From CAZQLE01 sp964593905 (GTDB lineage Bacteria; Chloroflexota; Anaerolineae; Anaerolineales; Anaerolineaceae): a stretch of 32,979 bases of DNA. Each line of letters starts with the position of its first letter. Position 1 is the stretch's first letter. The position numbers were made by a program, and so were the translations under genes. Shown one piece after another: positions 14,618-23,594 of the stretch. The notes beneath the pieces were generated by a model that was not told the DNA's origin, searched no databases, and was given only the letters and a program-made list of their open reading frames with translations. The DNA is taken from assembly GCA_964593905.1 (NCBI GenBank), contig CAZQLE010000012.1:1-32979 (forward strand), read 5' to 3'.

Positions 14618-17600
14618 ATGGACCCCTTAAGCCTGGGCATTTTATTCATTGCGCTGGGTTTGGTGTTTTGGGCAATCACTCGCCTGCTCATCGCCTATGT
14701 TCCCCGTATGACCTCTGCGGTTCAAACCGAGGCGCTTCCGGCAGAAGTTTTTGGCCTGGAACAGCATGATCATGCTGTGTTAATGGTTCAGACCGGGGGA
14801 AAGCTGCTCTCGCTTAACACGGCTGCCCGAAATCTTTTCCAGCTATCTGAAAATGAAATTCCTGGTCTTGAACGGCTGGCGCGCCGCTTGACCCCGGCTG
14901 AACAGTTCCTTAGCCTGTGCGCTGCCGAAGGGCAGACCCGGTTTATGTTGGATGGCCGTTTGCTGGAAGGGGTATCTTATCTCATTGAAAATAAAGGCGA
15001 TCTGGTAAGGATCATTTCTTTGCGGGCGCCGGAACGGGATTCGTCTTTGGCGGATGCTGACCGGCCTGGTTCGCCATTGGCCTCTCTGGGCACTTATACC
15101 GAGCTTTCGCAGGCGATGTCGGCCAGCCTGAATTTGCAGGAAACGCTGAATGCAATTCTGACCAATCTTGAAAAACTTCTTCCGCTGGATAATCTTGAAA
15201 TTAATCTGTGGGATGCCGAAACAGAAACCTTGCTTCCTCATCGGTCAACCGGTGTGCGTGGTCTCGATCGCAAAATGGAGCCGCTGGCCGAACGCCATAC
15301 CACACAACAGGGGGTCAGCGGTTATATCGCCCGTGAGCAGGTGCCCTTATTTGTCGCCAACACGTCAAGACAGGCGCAACTGCCAGATCAACCGATCAAT
15401 TTCGCCCATCTTCCGGTGCGGTCTTATATTGGCGTTCCTCTGTTGGCCGGGCAAGAGTTGATCGGCACGCTCGAGATCGGTGCGCTGGCGGGTGACGCCT
15501 TCCATGAGAATGATCTGGAACTAATTCGGCTGCTGGCCCGCCCGGCAGCCGTGGCGCTGCATAACGCCTTTTTATATCATGAAGAACAGCGCCGGGCCGC
15601 CGAACTTTCGGGGCTGGCACAGCTTTCGCAGGCCATCGGTTCTGCCCGTGATGCCCGGACGATGTTTGCCCGTCTGGTGCAGAGCATTGTGCCTTTGATC
15701 GAGGTTGAGATCCTCGGTTTCTTGATTTATAACGAAAATGAGCGCGTGTTACATGGCCAGGTCCCATTTTTTGGGTTGCCGCCGCAGTTTGTAGAAATTT
15801 ACCGTGTTCCGGTGCTGGTAAACAGCGCGGCTGAACAAACGATGTTGGATCAGGATGTGATTTTGACCGAGAACGCTGCCGAAGACAGCCAGTGGGAGCT
15901 GCTGGGGTTGGAGCATCTTGCCCAGGCGGCCAGCCTGCGCGATACTGCGCTGGTTCCACTGGTCTCAGCAGGGCGAATGCTGGGCTATTTGCAGGCTTCC
16001 AACCACACCAACGGCGCAGCGACGTTTAGCCAGGATGAAATGCATCTGCTGATGATTGCTGCAAACCAGGCAGCCCCGGTCATTGAGAATGCCACCCTGG
16101 TGCAGGTCTCTCGTCAGCGGGCGCAGCGTGCAGAAGGGCTGCGCCGAATTGCCAGCCTGACCAGTTCTGCGGCAACGCTGGATGAAATTTTGCTGTATTC
16201 TCTGCAGGAACTGGCGCGATTGGTGCAGGCAGATGTGGCGGCTGCTTTTTTGTTGGATTCGTCGCGTGTGAATTTGCAATTACACCGCAGCTCAGTCTAT
16301 GGAAAGCCAGCCGAGCTCCCAGATCGTATCGCTTTTATGGCGACGGAAGATGTCCAGTATGCCTTTACGGTGACGGGCAGCCAGCACAGCATCACTTCTG
16401 ATCGTTTAATGGAAGACCGTCCCATTATTCCTTATTATCAGCAGGTGCGCGCTGCCTGGCAGCTTGAATCTTTTCTGGCTGCGCCGCTGGTTGTTCTTGA
16501 TGAGGGAATTGGAGAGATCTGGCTGGGCAGTCGCAAACAGGCTTTCTTCGATTCGAATGATCTTCAAGTAATGGTGACCGCATGTGGTCAATTGGCCGGT
16601 GTGGTTGAACGATCTTACCTGGCTGTTCAAACAGACGCCGGGTTAAGAAAACGGGTTGACCAGTTAACCGCACTATCCAGAATCAGCCGTGAACTGAACA
16701 CCACCCTTGACCCCTCTGCTTTACTCGAAGTTGTCTATGCTGAAGCGCTGCGCATTACCCACGCCGACTGTGCCGTGGTTTTGCTGGTGAAGCTCGAAGC
16801 GCCAGACCGGTTTGAGATTCTGGCGCAAATCGGCGAGTCGGCTGCGGGCCTTTCTCTTTATGAGCAGGAAGTTCTGTATAAGGGTGCCCCGGTATTGATT
16901 TCCAATCTGTCAAAAAGTGGCATTCAGCCCCCTCATCCGGGTGTTGAAGCCATTCTGCTTGCGCCGATGATGGATCGTGACCAGGTGATCGGTTTGTTTA
17001 GCCTGCACAGCCGGGCCGTAAGCCGGTTTGATCAATCGACGCTGGAGACTGCGGCCTCTCTGGCTGCCCAGGCCGGTGTGGCGCTGGGCAATGCGTACCG
17101 TTATGAAAGCGAGCAGAATCGCGCCCTGGTTTTGCAGCGGGAAATTATTTCGTTGAATCAGTTGATGCAGGCACTGCGCGAATTAAGCAGCCGGCGTGGT
17201 CTGGGCGAACTGTTATCGGTCATTGCCAATCGTATGCAGGCCGCCGCTGGTTTTGAGACAGTGATGATCAACCTGGTGGATGTCCAGAGCGGCGAGTTGT
17301 ATCATGCCATTGGGGTTGGAATCTCTGCGGATGAATGGCATGCACGTCAATCACTCCGTCAGCCGTGGAGTGAGGTGGCGCAGCAGCTTATGCCAGATTT
17401 CAAGGTGGGCTCGGCTTATCTCATCCCCTACGACCGTCAACCCCAGTCTGCTCATGCGCTGCCTGACACTCTGGCGGTTGCCGAAGCGGGTGACTGGCAT
17501 TCAGAAGACCTTCTGCTGATTCCCATATACCAGTCTACTGGTGAACCGCTGGCATTAATCCGCCTGGATAAACCCTACCAACAAAAACGCCCCGATTCAC

Positions 17601-20600
17601 TGACTTATCAAGCCATTGAAATGTTCGTGATGGTTGCGACGCTCACAATTGAAAATTATTACCGCTATCAGGCCTATGAAGCTCAGCTTTTTGTGGCCGA
17701 AGAGCTTAAGCGCGAAAACCCGCAGCAAGCCAGCACGATTCGTGCGCTTAATCATCAGATCGCTCAGCTTAGTGCCGGGCTCGAAATTGCCGAGATGGTC
17801 AACCGCCAGACATCTGCGCTGGGTGTTTTGCGTACGCTGGGCGAAGAACTGATTCGGCGTTTTGATATGCAGGTTGTTCTTCTGGGTGAGCGAAGCAATC
17901 AGGGACCCAAATTAACAGAAATTATCGGTCAAATTCCGGCTGGTGTGAATCTCGAACCGTTATTTGGACAGCGCAATCCGCTGCGTCAGTTGATGCATGA
18001 TGAACGCATGATGCTGGCAACCGACATGTTGCAAGATGCAGAATGGTCATCTGATGCCATGGTGCGGGCGTTGAATGTTGAAACGATGATCGGCATACCG
18101 CTGGTCATTGGAGATGGCAGCCTGGCGGGTGTGGTGGCTTTTTCTGATCAACCCCGGCCGCCTTTTTCAGAAGAAGACCGTCACCTGTTTATGCAGCTCA
18201 CCAGCCAGGTGGGCATTGCGCTGCAGAATATGCAACTGCTCACAGAAACCCGTCGCCGGCTAAAAGAGCTGGACCTGATGCTTGAGTTTACCCGTGAGCT
18301 GGGCAGTTTTGAACCCACGGCCATTTTGAACACCTTAATCCACAGTATTCGCCGCTTTTTGCCCCACGCCAATGCGATCTGGGCGGCACTGTGGGACCCG
18401 CACCTGGGGCAGTTATCCAATCGTGCGGCGCTGGGGTATCAGGATGATCAGGCGCTGCTGCAAATTACCTATGATTTGGGCAGCGAAAAACAGCTTTTGC
18501 CGGTTCAGGCGTTTCAGTCGGGTCGTCCCATCCGCACCGATGAGATTGATTTTGCTCGTGATTATCAGCTTACGGCCGATGATCTGATGCATTACCGGCA
18601 GGCCACCGGCGGGCGGGTGCCGATTTCGTGTCTGTTTGTGCCCATTGCGCGCGGTGATAGTGTGTTGGGTGTGATGGGGCTGGATAATTTTGAATATCCT
18701 GCTTCTTTTAGCGAAGATGATGAACTGCTGGCATTTTCACTGGCGCAGCAGGCGGCTCTGGCTCTGGAAAGCGCGCGGTTGTATGCCGATGTTAAAGAGC
18801 GCGCCGCACAAATGGAAGCTCTCACCAGTGCGGCGGGTGTTATCACGGGCAGTTTGCACTCGCAGGCATTGATCAATTCGCTGCTGGGTGAGTTGGAAGC
18901 CGTGGTGCCTTGCGATACGGCCACGCTGTGGCTGCGCAATGGCGGCCAGTTAAATGTTGCCGCGGCCAGTGGTTTTCAGGATAATGAACAGCGCATCGGG
19001 CTGTCGGTTGATCTGCAAGACAGCCGGCTGTTTCAGGGGATGCTCTCGAGCGGCAAACCCATCTCGGTTGGGGATGTGCGCAGCGATGATCGTTTTCTGA
19101 TCTTGCTGGAACCCGATCATCTCTCGTGGCTGGGGATTCCCTTAATTGCAAAATCGGAATTGATTGGTATTCTTGCGCTTGAAAAGCACGAAGACCATTT
19201 TTATAGCCCGGTGCATATTCAGGTTGCCACCACATTTGCCGGCCAGGCTGCGGTGGCCCTTGAAAACGCCCACTTATTTGAAGAAAGCCAGCAGCGCGCG
19301 GCCGAACTGGACCAGCGTTCTCACCGGTTGGCGCTGCTGAATCAGTTCTCTTCCAACCTGGGTGCATCGTTGGATGTGGACCATGTTGTGCAGTTGGCCG
19401 CCCAGCAGACCCAGCAGGCGCTGGATGTTCATCAGGTTGCGGTGGTTTTTGTGCAGGCCGATGCTGCCCTTTCTGTTGCGTTTGAAACGGGCAGCGGGGA
19501 GAAGGTGTATCCCATTGCGCTACCTGCCAACCCGTGGACAGAGCGCTTGATCCAGACCCAGGGAATTTATCGCAGTGATGCCGTGCAGGATGAACCCGAG
19601 TTGGCGGACCTGCATGAATTTTTCGCTGAGCGCGGGGCTGTCAGCTTGCTGGCGCTGCCGCTCTCGACCGGTACGATTTTTCAGGGCTGGTTGTGGTTGA
19701 TGCACGATCAACCCCGCTCGTTTAACCCGGCCGAGGTTGAGCTGGTGCGCACGCTTGGCAACCAGGCTGCAATGGCGGTTCAAAATGCCCGGCTCTATCT
19801 TGAAACGCGCACACTGACCGCTGACCTTGAGCGGCGGGTGGAAGTGCGTACGGCAGAACTGCGCCGCGAGCATCATAACTCTGAGACCCTGCTGCGGATT
19901 ATTACCGAACTATCGGCCAGTCTGGACGTGGATCAGGTGATGCAGCGCACCCTCAATGTCTTGAATGAAGCGCTGAATGCGGGCCAGGCGATGGTGTTGT
20001 TGACGCAGGGCGCTGCCCGCAAATATCAGGCGGGTGAGTCTTTGTTGTCCGATCGTAAATCGGGTAAGTCTCCGGCAGATGAAATTGCCCGCTGGGTAAA
20101 CCGTCAGCGTTCAGGGGTGGTGATCACCGATGTCGCTGCGGATGGCCGGTGGGATTTCTCGGACACGCCGGTTGGTTTTTCTTCTGCGGTTGCGGTGCCT
20201 TTGCAGTTGGGTGAAGAAAGTCTGGGTGCTTTGCTGCTCTTCCATGCCGAGCCCAACCGGTTTCTAACCGATCAAATTGGGCTTGCCGAAGCGGCCGCGC
20301 GCCAGATTGCCATTACGCTGAGCAATGCCGAACTCTTCAACCTGATCCGCGATCAGTCTGAGCATCTGGGCTCCATGCTGCGCGAACAGCAAATGGAAGC
20401 CAGTCGCTCGCGGGCCATTCTTGAATCGGTGGCTGATGGGGTGGTGGTTACCAACCCGTCGCTGGGAATTACCCTGTTCAACCCTTCGGCAGAGCGGATT
20501 TTATCGCTGACCGCGGCTGAAGTTAATCGCAAATCTCTGCCTGCCCTGGGTGAGTTGATGGGCGGTGCGGCGCAGAAATGGGTGCAGATGATTCGCACCA

Positions 20601-21496
20601 TTTCTGCGAACCCGGCCGTGGTTCAAGATGCTGAACCGTATGCCGAGCAGATTGAGCTGGAAAATAACCGCGTGGTTGCCATCCGGCTGGCGCCCGTCTA
20701 CTGGCGCAACGACTTTTTGGGTACGGTCACGGTCTTCAGAGATATTACCCATCAGGTGCAGGTTGACCGGATGAAATCGGAATTTGTGGCCAATGTCAGC
20801 CATGAACTGCGCACTCCGATGACCTCCATCAAGGGTTATGTCGAAATTATGATGATGGGCGCGGCCGGAGAGTTAACAGACTCGCAGCGGCATTTCCTCG
20901 GGATTGTAAAGAGCAATACCGAACGTTTGACTGTGTTGGTGAATGATTTGTTGGATGTTTCGCGGATTGAGGCGGGGCATGTCTCTTTGAACCTGGCGCG
21001 GATTAATGTTGCAATGGTGATGGAGAATGCGCTTTCTGATATTGTGCGCCGTTCCCGCGAAGAGAACAAAGATATCCATTTCACCCTGGAGCTTGAACCC
21101 AACTTGCCGCCCGTTATGGCCGACCGTGAGCGTATTCATCAGGTGATCAATCATTTGATGATGAATGGCTATAACTATACCCCGGCCGGGGGCGAGGTTC
21201 AAATTCGCGCCCGGCGGATCGGTGACGATATTCAGATTGATGTTCAGGATAATGGTATTGGCATTGCGCCCCAGGATCGCCCGCGGGTGTTTGAACGTTT
21301 CTTCCGCGGCACCGATCCGCTGGTGTTGGCGACTGCCGGAAACGGTCTTGGCCTGGCAATGGCAAAGACCTTGATCGAAATGCATCAGGGACGGATCTGG
21401 TATGAGAGCGAAGGTGAACCGGGCAAGGGCTCCATCTTCTCGTTCACTTTGCCGGTATTAATAGAGGAAAACTATGGCGAAAATACTGATCGCTGA
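14618..21496 (+). CDS. Giant multi-GAF sensor histidine kinase
   Basis: A 2292-residue membrane-tethered kinase. A hydrophobic segment (about 5-28) is followed by a degenerate PAS-like region (about 45-140). About ten successive GAF-like units follow, near 158-328, 330-508, 508-683, 683-842, 845-1040, 1040-1220, 1221-1400, 1401-1572, 1572-1758 and 1758-1935. Each opens with a helix such as LSRISRELNTTLD and ends with a helix such as AALALESARLYADVKERA. A PAS domain (about 1935-2045) then leads to HisKA with His2062 in FVANVSHELRTPMTS, and to an ATPase domain with N box NHLMMNGYNYTP, G1 DNGIGI and G2 GNGLGLAMAKT. The transmitter looks intact. Boundaries are by eye. The GAF ligands are unknown; I see no bilin-attachment Cys motif. 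The last 23 bases overlap the receiver gene. Confidence 0.93.
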   Translation: MDPLSLGILFIALGLVFWAITRLLIAYVPRMTSAVQTEALPAEVFGLEQHDHAVLMVQTGGKLLSLNTAARNLFQLSENEIPGLERLARRLTPAEQFLSLCAAEGQTRFMLDGRLLEGVSYLIENKGDLVRIISLRAPERDSSLADADRPGSPLASLGTYTELSQAMSASLNLQETLNAILTNLEKLLPLDNLEINLWDAETETLLPHRSTGVRGLDRKMEPLAERHTTQQGVSGYIAREQVPLFVANTSRQAQLPDQPINFAHLPVRSYIGVPLLAGQELIGTLEIGALAGDAFHENDLELIRLLARPAAVALHNAFLYHEEQRRAAELSGLAQLSQAIGSARDARTMFARLVQSIVPLIEVEILGFLIYNENERVLHGQVPFFGLPPQFVEIYRVPVLVNSAAEQTMLDQDVILTENAAEDSQWELLGLEHLAQAASLRDTALVPLVSAGRMLGYLQASNHTNGAATFSQDEMHLLMIAANQAAPVIENATLVQVSRQRAQRAEGLRRIASLTSSAATLDEILLYSLQELARLVQADVAAAFLLDSSRVNLQLHRSSVYGKPAELPDRIAFMATEDVQYAFTVTGSQHSITSDRLMEDRPIIPYYQQVRAAWQLESFLAAPLVVLDEGIGEIWLGSRKQAFFDSNDLQVMVTACGQLAGVVERSYLAVQTDAGLRKRVDQLTALSRISRELNTTLDPSALLEVVYAEALRITHADCAVVLLVKLEAPDRFEILAQIGESAAGLSLYEQEVLYKGAPVLISNLSKSGIQPPHPGVEAILLAPMMDRDQVIGLFSLHSRAVSRFDQSTLETAASLAAQAGVALGNAYRYESEQNRALVLQREIISLNQLMQALRELSSRRGLGELLSVIANRMQAAAGFETVMINLVDVQSGELYHAIGVGISADEWHARQSLRQPWSEVAQQLMPDFKVGSAYLIPYDRQPQSAHALPDTLAVAEAGDWHSEDLLLIPIYQSTGEPLALIRLDKPYQQKRPDSLTYQAIEMFVMVATLTIENYYRYQAYEAQLFVAEELKRENPQQASTIRALNHQIAQLSAGLEIAEMVNRQTSALGVLRTLGEELIRRFDMQVVLLGERSNQGPKLTEIIGQIPAGVNLEPLFGQRNPLRQLMHDERMMLATDMLQDAEWSSDAMVRALNVETMIGIPLVIGDGSLAGVVAFSDQPRPPFSEEDRHLFMQLTSQVGIALQNMQLLTETRRRLKELDLMLEFTRELGSFEPTAILNTLIHSIRRFLPHANAIWAALWDPHLGQLSNRAALGYQDDQALLQITYDLGSEKQLLPVQAFQSGRPIRTDEIDFARDYQLTADDLMHYRQATGGRVPISCLFVPIARGDSVLGVMGLDNFEYPASFSEDDELLAFSLAQQAALALESARLYADVKERAAQMEALTSAAGVITGSLHSQALINSLLGELEAVVPCDTATLWLRNGGQLNVAAASGFQDNEQRIGLSVDLQDSRLFQGMLSSGKPISVGDVRSDDRFLILLEPDHLSWLGIPLIAKSELIGILALEKHEDHFYSPVHIQVATTFAGQAAVALENAHLFEESQQRAAELDQRSHRLALLNQFSSNLGASLDVDHVVQLAAQQTQQALDVHQVAVVFVQADAALSVAFETGSGEKVYPIALPANPWTERLIQTQGIYRSDAVQDEPELADLHEFFAERGAVSLLALPLSTGTIFQGWLWLMHDQPRSFNPAEVELVRTLGNQAAMAVQNARLYLETRTLTADLERRVEVRTAELRREHHNSETLLRIITELSASLDVDQVMQRTLNVLNEALNAGQAMVLLTQGAARKYQAGESLLSDRKSGKSPADEIARWVNRQRSGVVITDVAADGRWDFSDTPVGFSSAVAVPLQLGEESLGALLLFHAEPNRFLTDQIGLAEAAARQIAITLSNAELFNLIRDQSEHLGSMLREQQMEASRSRAILESVADGVVVTNPSLGITLFNPSAERILSLTAAEVNRKSLPALGELMGGAAQKWVQMIRTISANPAVVQDAEPYAEQIELENNRVVAIRLAPVYWRNDFLGTVTVFRDITHQVQVDRMKSEFVANVSHELRTPMTSIKGYVEIMMMGAAGELTDSQRHFLGIVKSNTERLTVLVNDLLDVSRIEAGHVSLNLARINVAMVMENALSDIVRRSREENKDIHFTLELEPNLPPVMADRERIHQVINHLMMNGYNYTPAGGEVQIRARRIGDDIQIDVQDNGIGIAPQDRPRVFERFFRGTDPLVLATAGNGLGLAMAKTLIEMHQGRIWYESEGEPGKGSIFSFTLPVLIEENYGENTDR

Positions 21497-21851
21497 AGAT
21501 GAACCGGATATCCGGGTTTTGATTGAATTTACGCTGAAATTTGCCGGACACCAGGTTGTTCCCTGTGGCAATGGCGCTGAAGCGCTGGCGGCAGCGCCGC
21601 AAGAAATGCCTGATTTGATTATGATGGATGTGCGGATGCCGCAAATGACCGGTTATGAAGCCTGCCAGCACATGAAGGCCGACCCGCGCATCAGTCATAT
21701 CCCGGTGGTTTTTCTGTCTGCCAAGGGGCAGGAAGCAGAAATTCAGACCGGCATCTCAGCCGGCGCAACCGAGTATTTATTAAAACCATTTGCGCCAGAT
21801 GAGCTGACGCAGCGAATTAACGAGTTGCTGGTTCAATACGGTAAAGCATAG
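21474..21851 (+). CDS. Single-domain CheY-like response regulator
   Basis: A stand-alone receiver of 125 residues with acidic D9, phosphoacceptor D52 in MMDVRMPQMTG, a conserved Ser in VFLSAKG and Lys in YLLKPFAPDE. It has no output domain, so it must act by binding a partner or as a phosphate relay or sink. It starts within the last 23 bases of the kinase gene in another frame, with GAGGAAAA as ribosome-binding site, indicating tight coupling to the kinase. The hydrolase paralogue follows after six bases. Confidence 0.95.
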   Translation: MAKILIAEDEPDIRVLIEFTLKFAGHQVVPCGNGAEALAAAPQEMPDLIMMDVRMPQMTGYEACQHMKADPRISHIPVVFLSAKGQEAEIQTGISAGATEYLLKPFAPDELTQRINELLVQYGKA

Positions 21852-21857
21852 GTAGCC

Positions 21858-22646
21858 ATGAGCGCTGTTTTGCTGGATCAAGAAATCGTTCATTATGAAG
21901 TGTTGGGCCGCGGAAAACCCGTCATCTTGTTGCACGGGTTGGTGGGGTCGTGGCGTTACTGGGTGCCGGTAATGCAGGCGGCTTCCATTTCTTACCGCGC
22001 GTATGCGCTTGATTTCTGGGGTTTTGGCGACAGCGCCCGCGTGCCTGTTCGATATGGGGTGAGTGGGCAGGTGCAGCTTTTGGATCGTTTTTTGGACAGC
22101 ATGGGGATTGGCCGGGTGGTATTGATTGGTCACGGTTTGGGAGCGATAACTGCGCTTCAATTTGCGGCGACCCACCCCGATATGGTGGATCGGGTTCTGG
22201 CAGTGGCCATGCCGTTGACCGCCGAGACCCTGAACCCACGGCTGCGCGCGATTCCTCCGGCCGAATTGGCCGATTGGCTGCTCAGCCGGACGCCGCAAGC
22301 TGAGCCGGTGCGGCTTGATGCCGTTAAGGCTGACCCCCTGGCGCTGACAGCGGCCCTGGACCCCCTGCCGGCACAGTCTTTTCAGAGTCTTTGGTCGCCT
22401 TACAATCGGGCCTGTTTGCTGGTGCACGGCCAGCTTGACCCCGCAGTGACCCCTCCGCTTTTGGAGCAGGTGATGGATTTGCCCGAGGCAGTACACGCGG
22501 TGGCATTTGAAGAATCGGGACATTTTCCCATGCTGGATGAATCTTCCAAGTTTAACCGTCTGATGATTGATTTTTTGACCCTGCCTTCGGGTGAATCGCC
22601 GCGCCAATTGCAATTGAAAGACGAATGGAAACGGCGGGTGCGGTAA
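21858..22646 (+). CDS. Alpha/beta hydrolase paralogue 2, nucleophile lost (probable pseudoenzyme)
   Basis: A 262-residue alpha/beta-hydrolase-fold protein collinear with the hydrolase at 11417-12214 (LLHGLVG at 24-30; ALDFWGFGDSA at 50-60). The nucleophile elbow reads GHGLGA at 91-96, so residue 93, Ser in the paralogue, is Gly. The codon is an unambiguous GGT. The probable acid Asp194 (GQLDPAV) and base His222 (SGHFPML) remain. Loss of only the nucleophile suggests a binding or regulatory role, or an unusual mechanism, rather than random decay, since the frame is intact. It starts six bases after the receiver gene and is the last gene of the block. Confidence 0.85.
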   Translation: MSAVLLDQEIVHYEVLGRGKPVILLHGLVGSWRYWVPVMQAASISYRAYALDFWGFGDSARVPVRYGVSGQVQLLDRFLDSMGIGRVVLIGHGLGAITALQFAATHPDMVDRVLAVAMPLTAETLNPRLRAIPPAELADWLLSRTPQAEPVRLDAVKADPLALTAALDPLPAQSFQSLWSPYNRACLLVHGQLDPAVTPPLLEQVMDLPEAVHAVAFEESGHFPMLDESSKFNRLMIDFLTLPSGESPRQLQLKDEWKRRVR

Positions 22647-22664
22647 TTTTTCGCGCGGCGATCG

Positions 22665-22693
22665 TTGACAAACCTGTCTAAACTGCGTATACT
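22665..22693 (+). promoter_or_regulatory. Promoter of the thiamine salvage operon
   Basis: TTGACA (22665-22670), a 17-base spacer and TATACT (22688-22693) form a near-consensus promoter. Transcription would start near 22700, leaving a leader of about 205 bases that contains the TPP riboswitch. Confidence 0.85.
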
Positions 22694-22770
22694 ACGGGCA
22701 TAAGAAAAACAGGCTCTTCCGCTTTTTTACGGGGTTTCCCGGCTTAAAACGGCAGCGCTGAAATACATTG

Positions 22771-22858
22771 ACCACGGGGAGTCCGGTACACCGGGCTGAG
22801 AGGAAGACTGAAGTCTTCGACCCGAATAACCTGATCCGGATCATGCCGGCGGAGGGAG
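22771..22858 (+). ncRNA. TPP riboswitch (THI-box aptamer)
   Basis: The conserved aptamer elements appear in order: ACGGGGAGTCCGG, CTGAGAGG, GACCCG, AACCTGATCCGGATCATGCC and GGCGGAGGGA. They match the two sensor arms that bind the pyrimidine and pyrophosphate ends of TPP. A variable GAAGACT/AGTCTTC stem (22803-22818) sits between them. The aptamer's end, GGAGGGAGAG, can pair instead with CTCACCCTCC just downstream, providing the switch. It lies directly before thiN and the ABC importer genes. Confidence 0.95.
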
Positions 22859-22878
22859 AGGATTTAAAGGTCAAATCT

Positions 22879-22904
22879 CACCCTCCCAGGCGGAGGGTGT
22901 TTTT
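22879..22904 (+). terminator. Riboswitch expression platform: terminator hairpin containing the thiN Shine-Dalgarno
   Basis: CACCCTCC (22879-22886) pairs with GGAGGGTG (22892-22899), with a five-base loop and TTTTT after it (22900-22904). The 3' arm is also the only good Shine-Dalgarno for the GTG start at 22905. When TPP is bound the hairpin could both stop transcription and hide the ribosome site. The competing antiterminator pairs 22851-22865 with 22873-22886. Confidence 0.8.
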
Positions 22905-23564
22905 GTGTGTGCATTTCGCACGGTTGTTTTTGCCAACGGAGAACTGCCCGATCTTGAACACGCTAGGGCGCTGCTGCGACCGGACGATTTTTTGATCGCG
23001 GCGGATGGCGGGCTGCGGCATATAAAATCGCTGGGGCTTCGCCCGCACCTGCTGATTGGCGACCTGGATTCGGTTTTGCCCGAAGACCTGTTGCTGTTGC
23101 AGTCGGAGGGCGTGGAAATTCGCCGCCATCCGGTTGAAAAAGACGAGACCGATCTGGAGCTTGCACTGACCGCGGCCGCAGAGAAAGCGGACGATATTCT
23201 GGTGGTGGCCGGTCTGGGCGGGCGGTTGGATCATACCCTGGGGAACTTGTATTTGCTGCTGGCCCCTCGCCTGGCCGGGTTGGAAATTCGGTTGGATGAT
23301 GGCATCGAAGAAGCGTTTTGGATTCGCTGCGCAGCCGATTTGACCGGGCAGCCCGGCGACCGGGTTTCGCTGCTGCCGCTGCTGGGGCCGGTGGAGGGCG
23401 TTGTTACCACCCGGCTGCGCTACCCGTTGAAAGCCGAAACACTCTACCCCGAACATACCCGCGGGATCAGTAATGAGATGATCACCCGATCTGCCCGGGT
23501 GTCTGTTGCAGCCGGAGTTTTGCTGTGCATCCACACCCGTCATTTTGGCGTTCATTCATCGTAA
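22905..23564 (+). CDS. thiN: Thiamine pyrophosphokinase
   Basis: A 219-residue cytoplasmic kinase that transfers pyrophosphate from ATP to thiamine, giving TPP. Motifs are AADGG (32-36), IGDLDS (51-56), EKDETDLELAL (78-88), GGRLDHTLGNL (105-115) and GISNEM in the C-terminal thiamine-binding domain. Length is normal for ThiN. The start is GTG at 22905, immediately after the T tract of the riboswitch hairpin, with GGAGGG seven bases upstream. It is the first gene of the TPP-regulated unit. No thiamine biosynthesis genes are in the window, so it fits a salvage route fed by the importer encoded next. Confidence 0.95.
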   Translation: MCAFRTVVFANGELPDLEHARALLRPDDFLIAADGGLRHIKSLGLRPHLLIGDLDSVLPEDLLLLQSEGVEIRRHPVEKDETDLELALTAAAEKADDILVVAGLGGRLDHTLGNLYLLLAPRLAGLEIRLDDGIEEAFWIRCAADLTGQPGDRVSLLPLLGPVEGVVTTRLRYPLKAETLYPEHTRGISNEMITRSARVSVAAGVLLCIHTRHFGVHSS

Positions 23565-23594
23565 TTTCATTTCAAAAACTTAATGAGGTGCGTA

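Noticed and set aside
21780..22613. 277-codon minus-strand frame opposite the second alpha/beta hydrolase
   Set aside because: Gln/His/Arg-rich shadow translation with no recognisable domain; the plus-strand hydrolase accounts for the region.
22878..23555. 225-codon minus-strand frame opposite thiN
   Set aside because: Antisense to a clear thiamine pyrophosphokinase and riboswitch; composition typical of a shadow frame.
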